From assembly GCF_042676245.1 (NCBI RefSeq), contig NZ_JBHTKA010000003.1:496001-560000 (forward strand): DNA of 64,000 nucleotides. The letters are read 5' to 3'. The translations under genes and the position numbers were made by a program. The notes under the pieces were generated by a model that had not been told where the DNA came from, searched no databases, and saw only the letters and a list, made by a program, of their open reading frames with translations. The DNA comes from Ohtaekwangia kribbensis (GTDB lineage Bacteria; Bacteroidota; Bacteroidia; Cytophagales; Cyclobacteriaceae). The number at the start of each line of letters is the position of its first letter. Position 1 is the stretch's first letter. This document shows positions 7,923 to 19,200 of the stretch, piece by piece.

Positions 7923-8906
7923 CTAATCGATGTCTGTATTTTTTATATCTCTTCGGATTTTTTCAATTTCGATCTGATTTATTTTTTCAACATAGTCCTT
8001 TGCTTCCTGATTATTGAGTAGATCAAAATTCGGTTCATCAATACTAACATACTTAACATGATATCGGCAGTTGCTAACTTCCCTCTCTGTTACAAAGGTA
8101 TTATCGCATTGGATGAACTGAATTTTAGGATGTCCATATGCCGATTCCAAACTTCTCAGTTTTGTATGACTACAGTATATAGCCTTTAAACTCGTCAACG
8201 TTGAAATAGGATATAAATCTTCTATTTGCGTATGGTCACATGAAATAATTTTAAGCTTTTCTAAGCCTTTAAGCCCCCAAAGGTTTTTAACAGGGCTCCA
8301 ATCCAGATGTAGTTCTTGTAAACCAACTAGCTCTTCAAATCCGTAAGTATATTGCAAAGACGTTTTATATAAACGAAGCTTTTTTAAAGCAACACAGAAC
8401 TTGAGATAGGTCGCATTTTCAAAATCAGTTAATGACAAATCAAGCTCAACAAGTTTCTTCAGGTAAGTGAGGGGAGAAAAATTCCTGATTTGTGTCGTTG
8501 AACAATCCAGCATTTTAAGCTTATAAGTGTACTTTAAAACACCGATGTCATCAATATGCGTTTCATTAAGGTAGAGGAACTGAACATCAGCCAACGGCTG
8601 AATGAAGCTAATATCCGCAAGATTAGTTTTCGCCACGGATAAATATTTAAGATTTAGAATGGCAAGTATTTGTTCAGAGTTCAGGTTTTCGGAAACTTGC
8701 GGGCTATCCCAATATGTTTCAAATATCTCATCAAGTCCGAAAGAATAATTAAGCTTTATTCCTCTCTCCTGTCTGAGTTGTCTGTCAATCTTTAAGTTTT
8801 TAGCGAGGCTTATCCTCTCGTCCGACTTGAGCGAAGTCCACCATTGCATCGGGTTGGACAATGCTTGTCGCCTCGACATCTGTTCAAAAATTTGCTTCAT
8901 CGGCAC
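7923..8906 (-). CDS. Leucine-rich repeat protein, cytoplasmic
   Basis: 327 residues with no signal peptide. An N-terminal helical region (MKQIFEQMSRRQALSNPMQW) is followed from about residue 80 by ~22-residue repeats of the form L-x-x-L-x-x-L-x-L-x-x-T-x-I (FLYLNETHIDDIGVL, KLKMLDCSTTQIRNFSPL, KLKIISCDHTQIEDLYPI). These repeats form a curved protein-binding solenoid. It starts 6 bp after the lipoprotein stop, so it is the last gene of the toxin operon. Being cytoplasmic, it could be a second immunity-like or regulatory protein, but this is only positional inference. The first codons give a choice of ATG at 8906 or 8900. Confidence 0.8.
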   Translation of the reverse strand: MPMKQIFEQMSRRQALSNPMQWWTSLKSDERISLAKNLKIDRQLRQERGIKLNYSFGLDEIFETYWDSPQVSENLNSEQILAILNLKYLSVAKTNLADISFIQPLADVQFLYLNETHIDDIGVLKYTYKLKMLDCSTTQIRNFSPLTYLKKLVELDLSLTDFENATYLKFCVALKKLRLYKTSLQYTYGFEELVGLQELHLDWSPVKNLWGLKGLEKLKIISCDHTQIEDLYPISTLTSLKAIYCSHTKLRSLESAYGHPKIQFIQCDNTFVTEREVSNCRYHVKYVSIDEPNFDLLNNQEAKDYVEKINQIEIEKIRRDIKNTDID

Positions 8907-8912
8907 GTTGTT

Positions 8913-9353
8913 CTACTCACGCACAAATAACTCCTTCTTATTATAAAATTTTGATCGTACAGAATCATTACTAATTAGTTGCGTTTGGTGAAGCAAAACC
9001 ATTTCATCTTCATTCAATTTCAAAACTTCAAAAACCTTAAATTCTCTAATAGTATCATTCAAAGAGTTGACCATTGCTGGGGGTATTAAGAGCAACAGTT
9101 GGTGACTCGTAGAGTCATTGTGAGAAATTAATTTGTAGTGTCCTTCAACGGTTAGAACAATATCATCACCAATGGTTTTATATACATACTTTCCATTGTC
9201 ATAGAAAGTATACTTGGTAAGCCCTTCGGTTTTTATTTTATCAGTAACACTGAGAAAGCTCTTCCGAGTCCAGCTTCCCTGTAGTGAGAAATCATTCTTT
9301 GTGGAGCAACAAACTACTATACAGATTAGTGGAATTAATTTAACAACGTTCAT
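8913..9353 (-). CDS. Small predicted lipoprotein, candidate immunity protein
   Basis: 146 residues with a lipoprotein-type signal (MNVVKLIPLICIVVCC, lipobox cysteine at 15 or 16). The mature part looks like a small beta-rich fold (GSWTRKSF, KYTFYDNGKYVYKT, EGHYKLISH), reminiscent of lipocalin-like or META-type lipoproteins, but I assign no family. Its ATG overlaps the stop of the RHS toxin gene by four bases, the arrangement expected of a toxin and its immunity gene. As a periplasm-facing lipoprotein it could block a toxin that acts on the envelope. The immunity role is inferred from position only. Confidence 0.7.
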   Translation of the reverse strand: MNVVKLIPLICIVVCCSTKNDFSLQGSWTRKSFLSVTDKIKTEGLTKYTFYDNGKYVYKTIGDDIVLTVEGHYKLISHNDSTSHQLLLLIPPAMVNSLNDTIREFKVFEVLKLNEDEMVLLHQTQLISNDSVRSKFYNKKELFVRE

Positions 9354-12300
9354 TTTACAAAGATTAAGTTTACTCGACTTTTAAATTCATCAGGAACGAC
9401 AAATCCATATTGATTCCGAAGCACATCAATTGCACCATTATACCAGCCATTCCATTTATTTTCCCAAGCGGCATTTTGAACATACTCCCACGCCCCGCGT
9501 TCAGTCATACCGCTGAAATCATCGTAATTATACGAAATTGCCTTTTCATTGTATATCTGATATAGCCCATCAAGGTAATGCTGGCGATGTGTAAATTCAT
9601 GGCCCAATGTTATAAACAGATCTTGCTCTGATTTGAAAGCTGCTCTTGATATATAAATATTAACCTTCATTTTGTATCCCCCCCAAATTGAAGGTTTTGC
9701 TACACCCAAAACTCCGCTTTTACCAGTTTTTGCATTCGCCCATGTCCCATCTGCAGCTTCTGTGTAATCTGATGGTCTATGCTTCATTGTCAACCAGCCC
9801 TTTTTTTCATTCGGGAAATGTTTGTCTCTAAAACGATGTAAAGTTTCCTGATTGAATTCAACTGGTTTACCGGGTTCAGTTGCTCCTCTGTAATTTTGTA
9901 CTTGGAAGTCATCATAGAGTTCTCCTGTCCAAACATTCCCGCCAGCCCTACTTGCAGTAAGCCCACCAGAAATCCCTCCTAACACTCCACCCACAATTGC
10001 CCCAGTAACAGCACCTCGTCCTACATTTGAACCGCTTAAGGCAGCGTTTGCAGCCCCTATTCCAGCACCTGTTCCTGCCCCATACGCAGCACCAGGTAAT
10101 ATCCCCGCCGGAGCAAATATCCCCGCAGCTCCGCCTGCAGCACCAATTAGAGCGCCCTTCCAAAATCCGTCCATTGATTGGCTTCCACTGAAATGATCGG
10201 TTAGCATTCCAACAGTAGCCCCCACAAAGGCACCGATAATGATTGGCACAAAAACGAACCGTCCGTCCGGATCTATTGAAGCTGATGGACTATTACCCAT
10301 TGCTAAATACGGGGACGAAAATTGATTCTCCGGATCTATAGCAAACCATCTTCCCAATGCAGCATCGTACTGCCTTGCATGGAAGTCATGCCATTGTGTT
10401 AGGCTATCATATTTCTTCCCTTGGAATAAATATGATGTGAACGATTCATTTTCTCTTACCCAAGCGTACGAAGTCATTCCATAAGGATAGTATGCGTTCA
10501 CCTGGACAACCGGTCCCTCGATATGGTCCACATTGAAATCATCAAAATATACTTCCAGCGGAGTTTCATTTTCATTCGAAATGTATATATATACATAGCC
10601 TGGCTCTTTAATCACCAATTCTTTTTCCAGATGTTCGTGATCAACATCTGTTCCATCCTCTTTGGCAATATCACTCATGCGCTCATATCCGGCATCCAGC
10701 AACTTGAAATTACGATCAAATACGAGGTAATTCAGATATGCTTTTGGTCCAATCTCGGAGTCATCATCTTTTGTTAAAAGCGCAGCATACGGATCAACGA
10801 TTCCTCCAGTACTTCCTACCGCTCCCCCATCGATAAATGCCGAAGGCGATGCTGTCCCTTCATAAATTGAAGTCATGAAAGTATTCAATGCAGCGGTCCA
10901 ATTGTCATGATCAGGATCAAGATACTTGGCCCATACATCCATGCGCACCGTATCACCCGGCATTACGCTTAAGCTCTTTGCAAGTCCTGTTCGTTCCGCT
11001 TCTGTACCGTTTAAGCGTGCCGAGTATTTTTTTGAAGTTCCTTGCGTATGATTGAACAGGTCAAAATCAATTTTAACCGCCTCGTCATAGTACAGGAATT
11101 TACTTTGCTCATCAGGAGCGCTTGATGTTTCAAGCGTGGCAAGACTACCGTATTCATCCGTAACTGTCCCAAGTATAACACCTGTGCTCCCCAGATGATC
11201 GCTTAAGAAATATTGATATCCTTTGGATGGCAAGTATATACCTTCATCGTGATGAATCATTGTCAATGCGTCATTTTCATAGGTTAAGCCACCAACGAAA
11301 TCAGTTTTTTTAATGACTGTACTATCACTGTAGTAGGAAGTTTCAGAAAGTTTGATTCCGAGTGCATCATATTTATACACAATGTACGAGTCATCATTAA
11401 ACAGCACTACTGACGGAAGATTTAGAATATTATACTTGATTGAAGTAATTCCTTTATTCAGATCTTTAATCACACTTCCATTTGCATCATAGGCGTAATC
11501 CGGAGTCATTTTATTTTTATCATGAAAACCGATAGAATCGCGTTCGCTTGTAGAATTATCGGTGACACCAAGTAAATGGTTACTATCCTGGTCATAAGTA
11601 TAAGAAAGGTTGTCCGTTTCTTCTATCGCAGAAGGATGTGAATAGCGAGAAAGTGTTTTTATGTTTCCATTAAGATCATAGGATATGCCTTTCTCAGAAA
11701 ATGCGTCCACATCCTTAATAGTACCGCTACTGTCAGCTTTGTATACTCCGCTTGTGAGGCGCTTTAAAGCATCATAAGTATAGCTATATACTTCCTGTTT
11801 ATTCCCACTTAAGTCTGTTCGCCATTTTATCGCAGATATCAGACCATCATAACGAGGTGTATTTCCCGATGATAATTCATTTTCATAAGCAAGTTCCTCT
11901 GAAAAATAGTCTACTGGTTCACCCGCTCCAGAGACATCGGCGTTTATGCCGGACAGACTGCCATTTATAGTATATCTATAATCGATAGATTGAAGCGGCG
12001 TTCCTCCGGAAACATGTAAATCTTTATTGATCAACTGACCAAGCTCGTTATAGGCGAACTCATTCAATTGAACTTCATTGTTTTGATCTACTTTGTGAAA
12101 CGTCCTGAGCAATCTTCCAACGTGATCATATTCATAACGTTTTGAAATTTTCTTTTCGCGACCGGCATCGCCTTCAAAATAGGTAATCATTTCTGCTGTT
12201 TTCCAGTCTGCAAAATTATATAGCTGGGATTGTCGGTCGATGCCGCCAAGGTGATTTGTACCTACAGTCTGTATGATATGATATTCATCATCATAGTAAC

Positions 12301-15300
12301 TTACCGACCACATATATTCATTTGTACCAAGAATAAACATCTTGTTACCGGTAAACATCCCATCGATTCGTTTTAGAAAATTAGAAGGAAGCCCAGCCAG
12401 GGAAGAGCTTTTATAACTATAATTTACGTCCGGGTTTTGATCCTGGAGAAATGTGTAGTCATCATAATAGGATACTGATAACACCGTATCAATTTGTGTT
12501 GGCAATGACATATTTGTATAGCCATGAAAATTACCGGCTTCAGAACTACGTGAGTCGTACCGAACCGTTGCATTATCAAATGCAACCTGTATTTCATTCA
12601 ATGTTCGACTATCCGTAATGACACCTTTCAAAACTACACGATTGAATCGGTCATACTTCGAACACGTCCATTGATTGAACAGGCGCTGTCTTCCATCCTG
12701 AGACAAAGCAACCCTATACCATTTATCATATATATAATAGATCGGTTCGGCACCGGGAGTTTTCTGTGAAACCAATCTCTGCCGACTATCATAACTGTTA
12801 ACATAGCAGAGTTTATTCAGGATGGTTGCATCAAGCTGTTTAGGGAAGCCACTTTGCGCTTCTGCTTTGGCAACCGCTAGTGGCGTAATCTGATGCGTAA
12901 GATTACCGGCCGCATCGTAAACCGAATAGGTAGAAATCCATCCACTGCCTTTTCGGTTTTTCTGAAGAATCGTACGACCAAATTTGTCCGTATATAAAAT
13001 TACCGTATCATGCTCGGCATCTTCCTGAATGGATCGGTATAATTCCGAAGCATTAAAGTACCCATTGGCAATCAAAGATGTTCCGTCCACTTGCCAGATG
13101 AGAACTTCATTCTCTGCATTCAAACTATAGCCCATCTTGCCAGTTTTACCGTTGGTAATATTCCAGGTACTACCGGGTGAACTTAACTCCTTTACGCGAC
13201 TAAGAGGCGAGGGCTCAAAGACACGCTCACTGAAAGGGTTTAAAGACTCCACTGGTATATTTGGAGGTGTCGTTGTACCATCATAGAATAGCTTCTGTTC
13301 ACCATTGGTGCCGATCGCATTTGTCCGCAATTCTCCCGGTGATGAAGAAGAAATTGTATACGGTAAATATTGCTGAGCCTGTCTTCCCAATGCATCATAT
13401 TGAATTGGCTGCACCATATCATTTTCTGCCGTCGAGAATTCCTGAATCACATTTTGTATCGGGCGACCTTCGCCATCAAGGTAATTCCATGTATGAATGC
13501 GCTCGCCAACTGCAAGTGTCGATACCGCGTTAGGATCAGTTATTCCATTTACAAGTACAGTGGTTTCACGTTGATAATGTTGATCGGTAGAAAAGGTTTG
13601 CTCTGACACCTCATTGGAAGGTTCCGATTCCAAAGTATTCTGAAGTGCACGAATTCGGTAGGTATATATAGTTGATGGTTGCAAGTTTGCATCGCTATAG
13701 CTCGCTACTGTTGCGCCCAAGGTCGCGACCGCAGTAAAATTGCCTGTACCGGTTTTTCGTTCAACCTTAAAGCCGGTCTGATTGACAGCTACATTGGTCC
13801 AGGTCAAAAGAATTTCTTTCGAGGACACCGCTACTGCGCGTAATTCTTCTGGTGGAGCCGGACATGTAGTGCTTACGGTTACTGTCGCTGATGATGTATT
13901 GGTACATCCCTTGCTGTTGGTTACGGTAACAGTATAGGTCGTTGTAGCAGCGGGGCGAACGGTGATTACTCTTCCAGCTTGTCCCGTCGACCATTGATAG
14001 GACGCCCCACCTGAAGCTGTAAGTATAGCTGAAGATCCTAGGCATATCGTAGGGGAGGCAGGTGCGATGGACGCAGTCGGTAACGGATTTACGGTGACAA
14101 TGACGAAATCCGTTCCCTGACATCCATTGCCCCCTGTACCTGTAACAATATAGGTCGTGGTAGACGATGGACTTACGGTATAGGTTAATGCACTTCCTAG
14201 ACCATTATCCCAAGCATATTGCAAGGCGTTACCAGAAACACTAATGATATCACTCTTGCCCGCGCAAATAGAGAGATCTGCATTCGAAATAACTGTTGGC
14301 AATGAATCAACCGTGACCTTAACCGGTCTCCTGATGCTTTCCAATCCTCCGATTGTTTGAGAAACATAAAATACCGTTGTCGTGTCAAGAACAGGTGTGG
14401 TGAAGGATGTGCCTGTGCCAAGTTGAGTTCCATCTGTTTCCATATCATACCACTGAATTGTTCCGTTCCCCGTGGCAGATAATGTAGCTGAGTGCTGGGC
14501 GCATATCTTTACATCTGTAGCTTCTGGTGGAAGCGTTCCTTCCGTCACCTTGATTGATATAGGTTTGGAATAAAGTTCAAGACCTGTGACCCATTGGTTT
14601 GTAACCTTCAGTCGGTATTGGCCGCTATCGGCTATAGCAACACTTGGAAAAATAAGTTCGAATGATGTCGCACCGGGTAAATCAGTCCATACATCCATAT
14701 TGTTTTTCTTCTGCCACTGATAAAGATTATAACTGCCCGGGGTAACAACTCTCAATGTATCTGCATTACCGGATATCCAGTATAATGTTTGTTCTTCGCC
14801 CAACTCTTCCTGTGGAGAATAGGTAAAGGATTGATAAGGATGAGTATTTGCAGCCGTAAAGTTTGGTTCAAGATCGCCAAAGTCCAGTTTATTTCTGCTG
14901 ACTATATATTGCAGGTTGGCCTTATTAGCATGAGCAGTAAACGAGGGTATACTTGTGAGATCGTTATAGTTAACACTGAGATAATTTAGTTTTGAAAAAT
15001 TGGCAGACCAATTAGGAACTTGAGCAAGTTGCAACGAATCCAGGTATAGTGTGGTAAGATTTGTAGCACTCGTTATATTGGCAGGTAATGTTCTGATTTT
15101 TGAATTGGCGATTTGTAAATACTGAAGCGTGCTGTTCATGATTGAGGTCGGAGGTGTTCCCCCGATCTGAGTATTGTAAATACGAACGTTGTTCAATTTC
15201 ACTAAACCCGAAAGAGAAGTGCCAATATTTCCAGCTAAGTTTTCATTATTGAAGACGTTAAATGAGTTTAGGCTTGTCAGGCTTGTCAATACAGGTATCT

Positions 15301-16207
15301 CACCATAAAACTCACTATTATCAAGATATATCCACTGAAGCTTGATACATTTATTAAGTGAAGCAGGCAAAACACCTGTAACCCTCGTATGAACAAACCC
15401 TTCGTCCAACCAACCACCACCGCACAGGCGGGTCATTTTTGTCAAGTTGCCAATGGACGGAGGTATAGTACAGGAAAGATTAGGGTTGCCGTAAAAATAA
15501 AATTGAAGAAGTTCAGTTAGATTTCCAATCCAGTCAAAATTACCCGTCAGGTCATTCACATGAAACCCCAAATATTGCAGCTTCTTTAAGTTACCGAGTG
15601 AGGGAGGTAAATCTCCCGATAGTTTATTCCTGTATACATAGAAGTGAGTGGCCAGAGTAAGATTTCCAAGACTGGCTGGAATTGATCCCGTAAGTTCATT
15701 AAACTGAAGTTGAAGCTGTGTCAGCAATACAAGATTACCGAGTGACTCAGGTATCTCCCCTTGAAGTTTGTTATCGCTTAAGTTGAGTATCGTGATACCT
15801 GTAAGATTACCAATCGATTCTGGTATAATTCCATTAAGATTATTCTTGATTAACTGAAGACGCGTAACCCTGCCATTTGTTATCGTTACACCATACCACG
15901 TGCTGAGGTTACCGGTTTTCCAATTCGTCTTCGTTGTCCATGACGGGCCATTGGTAGAATCATATAGCGCAACCAAAGCGAGGGAATCCGCTGTCAGTTC
16001 CGCAGATAAAGACATAGTTGTGCTTGTAGTGGTAGCTGACGCTAATCGTGAAGTTGATTTCGCACTGAGCGATGATATTAGTTCAGTACCATCTGACGAT
16101 GGATCGCCAGGCCCTTCCTGTGCCAATGCATTGATACTGAATGCTAAGATTCCTAACAAAACCACTACAGCGGAACGTAGGGAATTACAACAGAAATTTC
16201 TGCTCAT
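9350..16207 (-). CDS. LRR-Ig-FN3-RHS polymorphic toxin with C-terminal HExxH domain
   Basis: 2285-residue secreted protein. Order: signal peptide (1-30, cleavage near NALAQ); LRR domain with plant-like repeats (about 70-450, IPESLGNL-type units); Ig/PKD-like and fibronectin III domains (about 460-870); DUF6443-type start and RHS/YD repeats (about 880-1945); RHS core ending at ARQYDAALGRW and DPDGRF near 1980. The variable C-terminus starts with a glycine-rich hydrophobic stretch (about 1985-2110, possible membrane-translocating segment) and ends in a domain carrying HEFTH at 2203-2207, preceded by a hydrophobic strand (LFITLG). This is the zinc-binding motif of zincin metallopeptidases; the third ligand is probably a Glu in the following NEKAISY or TERGAWEY region. 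The RHS shell is known to encapsulate and deliver such domains. It follows the SpvB-like gene by 12 bp, recalling TcB-TcC pairs of ABC toxins. Confidence 0.85.
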   Translation of the reverse strand: MSRNFCCNSLRSAVVVLLGILAFSINALAQEGPGDPSSDGTELISSLSAKSTSRLASATTTSTTMSLSAELTADSLALVALYDSTNGPSWTTKTNWKTGNLSTWYGVTITNGRVTRLQLIKNNLNGIIPESIGNLTGITILNLSDNKLQGEIPESLGNLVLLTQLQLQFNELTGSIPASLGNLTLATHFYVYRNKLSGDLPPSLGNLKKLQYLGFHVNDLTGNFDWIGNLTELLQFYFYGNPNLSCTIPPSIGNLTKMTRLCGGGWLDEGFVHTRVTGVLPASLNKCIKLQWIYLDNSEFYGEIPVLTSLTSLNSFNVFNNENLAGNIGTSLSGLVKLNNVRIYNTQIGGTPPTSIMNSTLQYLQIANSKIRTLPANITSATNLTTLYLDSLQLAQVPNWSANFSKLNYLSVNYNDLTSIPSFTAHANKANLQYIVSRNKLDFGDLEPNFTAANTHPYQSFTYSPQEELGEEQTLYWISGNADTLRVVTPGSYNLYQWQKKNNMDVWTDLPGATSFELIFPSVAIADSGQYRLKVTNQWVTGLELYSKPISIKVTEGTLPPEATDVKICAQHSATLSATGNGTIQWYDMETDGTQLGTGTSFTTPVLDTTTVFYVSQTIGGLESIRRPVKVTVDSLPTVISNADLSICAGKSDIISVSGNALQYAWDNGLGSALTYTVSPSSTTTYIVTGTGGNGCQGTDFVIVTVNPLPTASIAPASPTICLGSSAILTASGGASYQWSTGQAGRVITVRPAATTTYTVTVTNSKGCTNTSSATVTVSTTCPAPPEELRAVAVSSKEILLTWTNVAVNQTGFKVERKTGTGNFTAVATLGATVASYSDANLQPSTIYTYRIRALQNTLESEPSNEVSEQTFSTDQHYQRETTVLVNGITDPNAVSTLAVGERIHTWNYLDGEGRPIQNVIQEFSTAENDMVQPIQYDALGRQAQQYLPYTISSSSPGELRTNAIGTNGEQKLFYDGTTTPPNIPVESLNPFSERVFEPSPLSRVKELSSPGSTWNITNGKTGKMGYSLNAENEVLIWQVDGTSLIANGYFNASELYRSIQEDAEHDTVILYTDKFGRTILQKNRKGSGWISTYSVYDAAGNLTHQITPLAVAKAEAQSGFPKQLDATILNKLCYVNSYDSRQRLVSQKTPGAEPIYYIYDKWYRVALSQDGRQRLFNQWTCSKYDRFNRVVLKGVITDSRTLNEIQVAFDNATVRYDSRSSEAGNFHGYTNMSLPTQIDTVLSVSYYDDYTFLQDQNPDVNYSYKSSSLAGLPSNFLKRIDGMFTGNKMFILGTNEYMWSVSYYDDEYHIIQTVGTNHLGGIDRQSQLYNFADWKTAEMITYFEGDAGREKKISKRYEYDHVGRLLRTFHKVDQNNEVQLNEFAYNELGQLINKDLHVSGGTPLQSIDYRYTINGSLSGINADVSGAGEPVDYFSEELAYENELSSGNTPRYDGLISAIKWRTDLSGNKQEVYSYTYDALKRLTSGVYKADSSGTIKDVDAFSEKGISYDLNGNIKTLSRYSHPSAIEETDNLSYTYDQDSNHLLGVTDNSTSERDSIGFHDKNKMTPDYAYDANGSVIKDLNKGITSIKYNILNLPSVVLFNDDSYIVYKYDALGIKLSETSYYSDSTVIKKTDFVGGLTYENDALTMIHHDEGIYLPSKGYQYFLSDHLGSTGVILGTVTDEYGSLATLETSSAPDEQSKFLYYDEAVKIDFDLFNHTQGTSKKYSARLNGTEAERTGLAKSLSVMPGDTVRMDVWAKYLDPDHDNWTAALNTFMTSIYEGTASPSAFIDGGAVGSTGGIVDPYAALLTKDDDSEIGPKAYLNYLVFDRNFKLLDAGYERMSDIAKEDGTDVDHEHLEKELVIKEPGYVYIYISNENETPLEVYFDDFNVDHIEGPVVQVNAYYPYGMTSYAWVRENESFTSYLFQGKKYDSLTQWHDFHARQYDAALGRWFAIDPENQFSSPYLAMGNSPSASIDPDGRFVFVPIIIGAFVGATVGMLTDHFSGSQSMDGFWKGALIGAAGGAAGIFAPAGILPGAAYGAGTGAGIGAANAALSGSNVGRGAVTGAIVGGVLGGISGGLTASRAGGNVWTGELYDDFQVQNYRGATEPGKPVEFNQETLHRFRDKHFPNEKKGWLTMKHRPSDYTEAADGTWANAKTGKSGVLGVAKPSIWGGYKMKVNIYISRAAFKSEQDLFITLGHEFTHRQHYLDGLYQIYNEKAISYNYDDFSGMTERGAWEYVQNAAWENKWNGWYNGAIDVLRNQYGFVVPDEFKSRVNLIFVK

Positions 16208-16219
16208 GAATGCTTTTAT

Positions 16220-19200
16220 TTATTGTTGATCGCGATAATGGTATGAGAATTTCTTCGTGATGTTGCCTTGGTGATTTCGTATAATCACCGGACGATACTG
16301 GTTGTCATACTCGAAGCTTGTTTGAAACAAATTCGTATCACACTGTGAGAGTATATTTCCCTCATCACTATACACGTAGGTTGTGATCTCAGACCCAACG
16401 GGCCTTATACGTACTTCATCGATGCTTCCACCATTTGGTACTTTAATGCTAACCGTACCTGTACTTGCAGCTATACTGACTATAACTCGATGAAGCGTCC
16501 AACCATTCTTCACATCTTCATTCGAGCTTGCTATAATTAAACCATTTTGCAATTCGATAACCGGAGCCATTCCCTTACTCCAATAGGACACTTCATACCG
16601 ATCACTGGAAACTTGTTTTGAGATATAGGCATCCGTTGTTTGTGCCTTTAAGTGCTTATTTCCCGTTATACCATCACCTGCCACCACAAAGGCATTGTTG
16701 TATGACCAATTTCCTTTAGTGTTATCTTCAAAGCTTGTAAAAGCTATTTGCGAATTTGATGCAAAACGTGCGCTCGCAAATAAACGGGTATGTGTATCAT
16801 CATAAATATAGGCGTTCGTTGTCCCACCCTGAGTTTCGGTTTCTAATACGATTCCATCACCTGGATCGAAGTTCTTTACCTCCTGTGTCAGCAACCAATT
16901 TCCATCGGGAACTGCCGAGTTACTCCATGCCGCAAAATCGGAATTACCATCATGCAGCCACGTATAATTATATTGCGGGTAATACTTACTCGTCTCCGGA
17001 TCAGAAATATTATCGGCGATCCACTTGGTTGCGGAGCAGGAAGTAAAAGTTGGACTACCGGTTTTCGTGTTCGTTACCTTACTCTGAATAATATAGGACA
17101 GTATATTCCGTGATCTGTCTGTATCATAAGCCTCCCACCAATATTTATAATCCGATGTTGCGACTTCTGTGTAGTTTGCGCCAATGGAATTGATTTGCTT
17201 TTTGGATTTAAGCAATCCCGTCTTGTCATCATATGTATTCTCAACAGCTGTATTTAAGCCGTTGATACCTTCCTGACGCTGATCTGTTTTAATAATTCTG
17301 ACATAATACGCAGAATCAATAACATGGGATTGTGCATTTCGAATTGGCTTCGAAAAAACTCGATAATAATCCTGTGAACGCGCGACCTCCTGATTAAAGC
17401 TATTGTTACTGTTCTTAACCAGAACCTGATATGGTGCGCCCAGCAAATGAAGTTCTTTGCCCAAGTTTGTCGTAGCTGGGGCAAGAGTCAAATTCGACTC
17501 GTTAAGTCCATTATAAAAATAGTACTCTGTCAGTCCGAACGGCTTGTTCGCATAATCTCCGCCGGGAATGACGGTTGCCCTGTTGAATTGCGGAATGCCT
17601 TGTTCGTTTATTCGACCTTTAAAATATTCATAGTTTGTCTCAAACACTCTATTGCCATCCGTCCAACCTACGCGGTCTACAATCAACGGTGTCTGAATCC
17701 CAAATATCTTTTCATCTACTACTCTGCAAAGATTCAAAGAATTTGTAGAGGCCGATGCCAGGACAAAGAAACCAGCTTGAGTTTTCTTATCTCCCAAGGA
17801 GAACTGTGATTGAACCGTATAATCCACCACTTCATTATTTTTAATATATAGTATATATATCCCAGCAGCCTTTCCGGACTTTGTTTCACTATATTCATAG
17901 GCGATATAGTTTGGCGACAGCACCGTGGCCGTTCTTCCAATCAGGTAATGATTTGTGCCTAATGGCATATTATCAATAAGAGCCCAATCACCGGATGGAA
18001 GTCGGCGGTGCAGCGTGCCATTTTTAATTGAAAATCCAATTCCGGCTTGAATTGCATTTCCATACTGATCATTCAAACGATCATAGGTAAGACTACCCAG
18101 CCCATAATCCGTATCGTTGGACCACGTCAGCGTGTTCGGGTTAAAGAACATCCGCTTGCATATTGGTGAGAAGGAACTTGCGGCAGACCACATTAAAAAG
18201 TCATCGCCATAACTTGTCTCCTTGTAATCTATATAGTTAAAGCCTTTAGTATACCAGTTCTTACCATCATAGCGGGCGACAACGCCATTTCCTTTATCCG
18301 TTTGACTTATACCAATTTGTCCATCACTCGATATATAAACTAACGCTGCATCCTGTAATCGCCCTAGTATGTTTGCCTGTACAAAATTCTGGTAATTCTC
18401 ATCCCACATGAAAATATACTCAGGATTTTGATTTGCCATTCCAAGGAGTATCGAATTAGACGAGTGCCATTGCGAATCAGGATCACTTCCGCCATCTGTT
18501 CCGAATTCAATATCGGTTGGTAAGGCACGGTGTTGCCATTCCTTTTCTCCATCTAAAAAGTATAGATGTAGCTCGTCACGATTTCCACCATTGTCATTGT
18601 GAACAAATATATAGTTACCGGTAGCCGTTACGAAATTTTCCCATTGAGACTCATCGGTATTGGAAATCGTTTCTTCAACCCATTTCTCGCCCTTCCAAGT
18701 CAGTATATGCAGATCCTTTGAAAAGCGATTTAAGAACCCTACGAATTCATCACCGCAGAATATATTGCCCGTCACATGACCACTGCCACCCCCAACTTTA
18801 AAATATTGAAGTTGTTTCTTCTCCCAGCTATTCCCGTTGGCTTCAATAGTTGTTCCGGCTGTATATTTCTTTTTATGAGCCGCATATATTAATTGAAGAT
18901 TGTTTTGAGATTGAAAAAATCGAAGTACAAAATGTGTGGCTGCAACTTCAATATCGAGCTGCTCGTAATCTGAATTTGTAATCGCTGGTATATCCCACAG
19001 AAAGTCCACATTCCATTGGCCATCCCAATGATAAGCCAATACTTTCACCGGGCGTTGACCGCCATCAATACTGCCATCGCTCTTGAGCTTTCGCCATGCT
19101 ACAACGACATAACTTCCAACGGTATATATTTTGGGTTGGCCGTAACCACCGGCCGTTCCGTCTGTCGGAGCAGCGATATTGTAATTGCGATTTGCATTAT

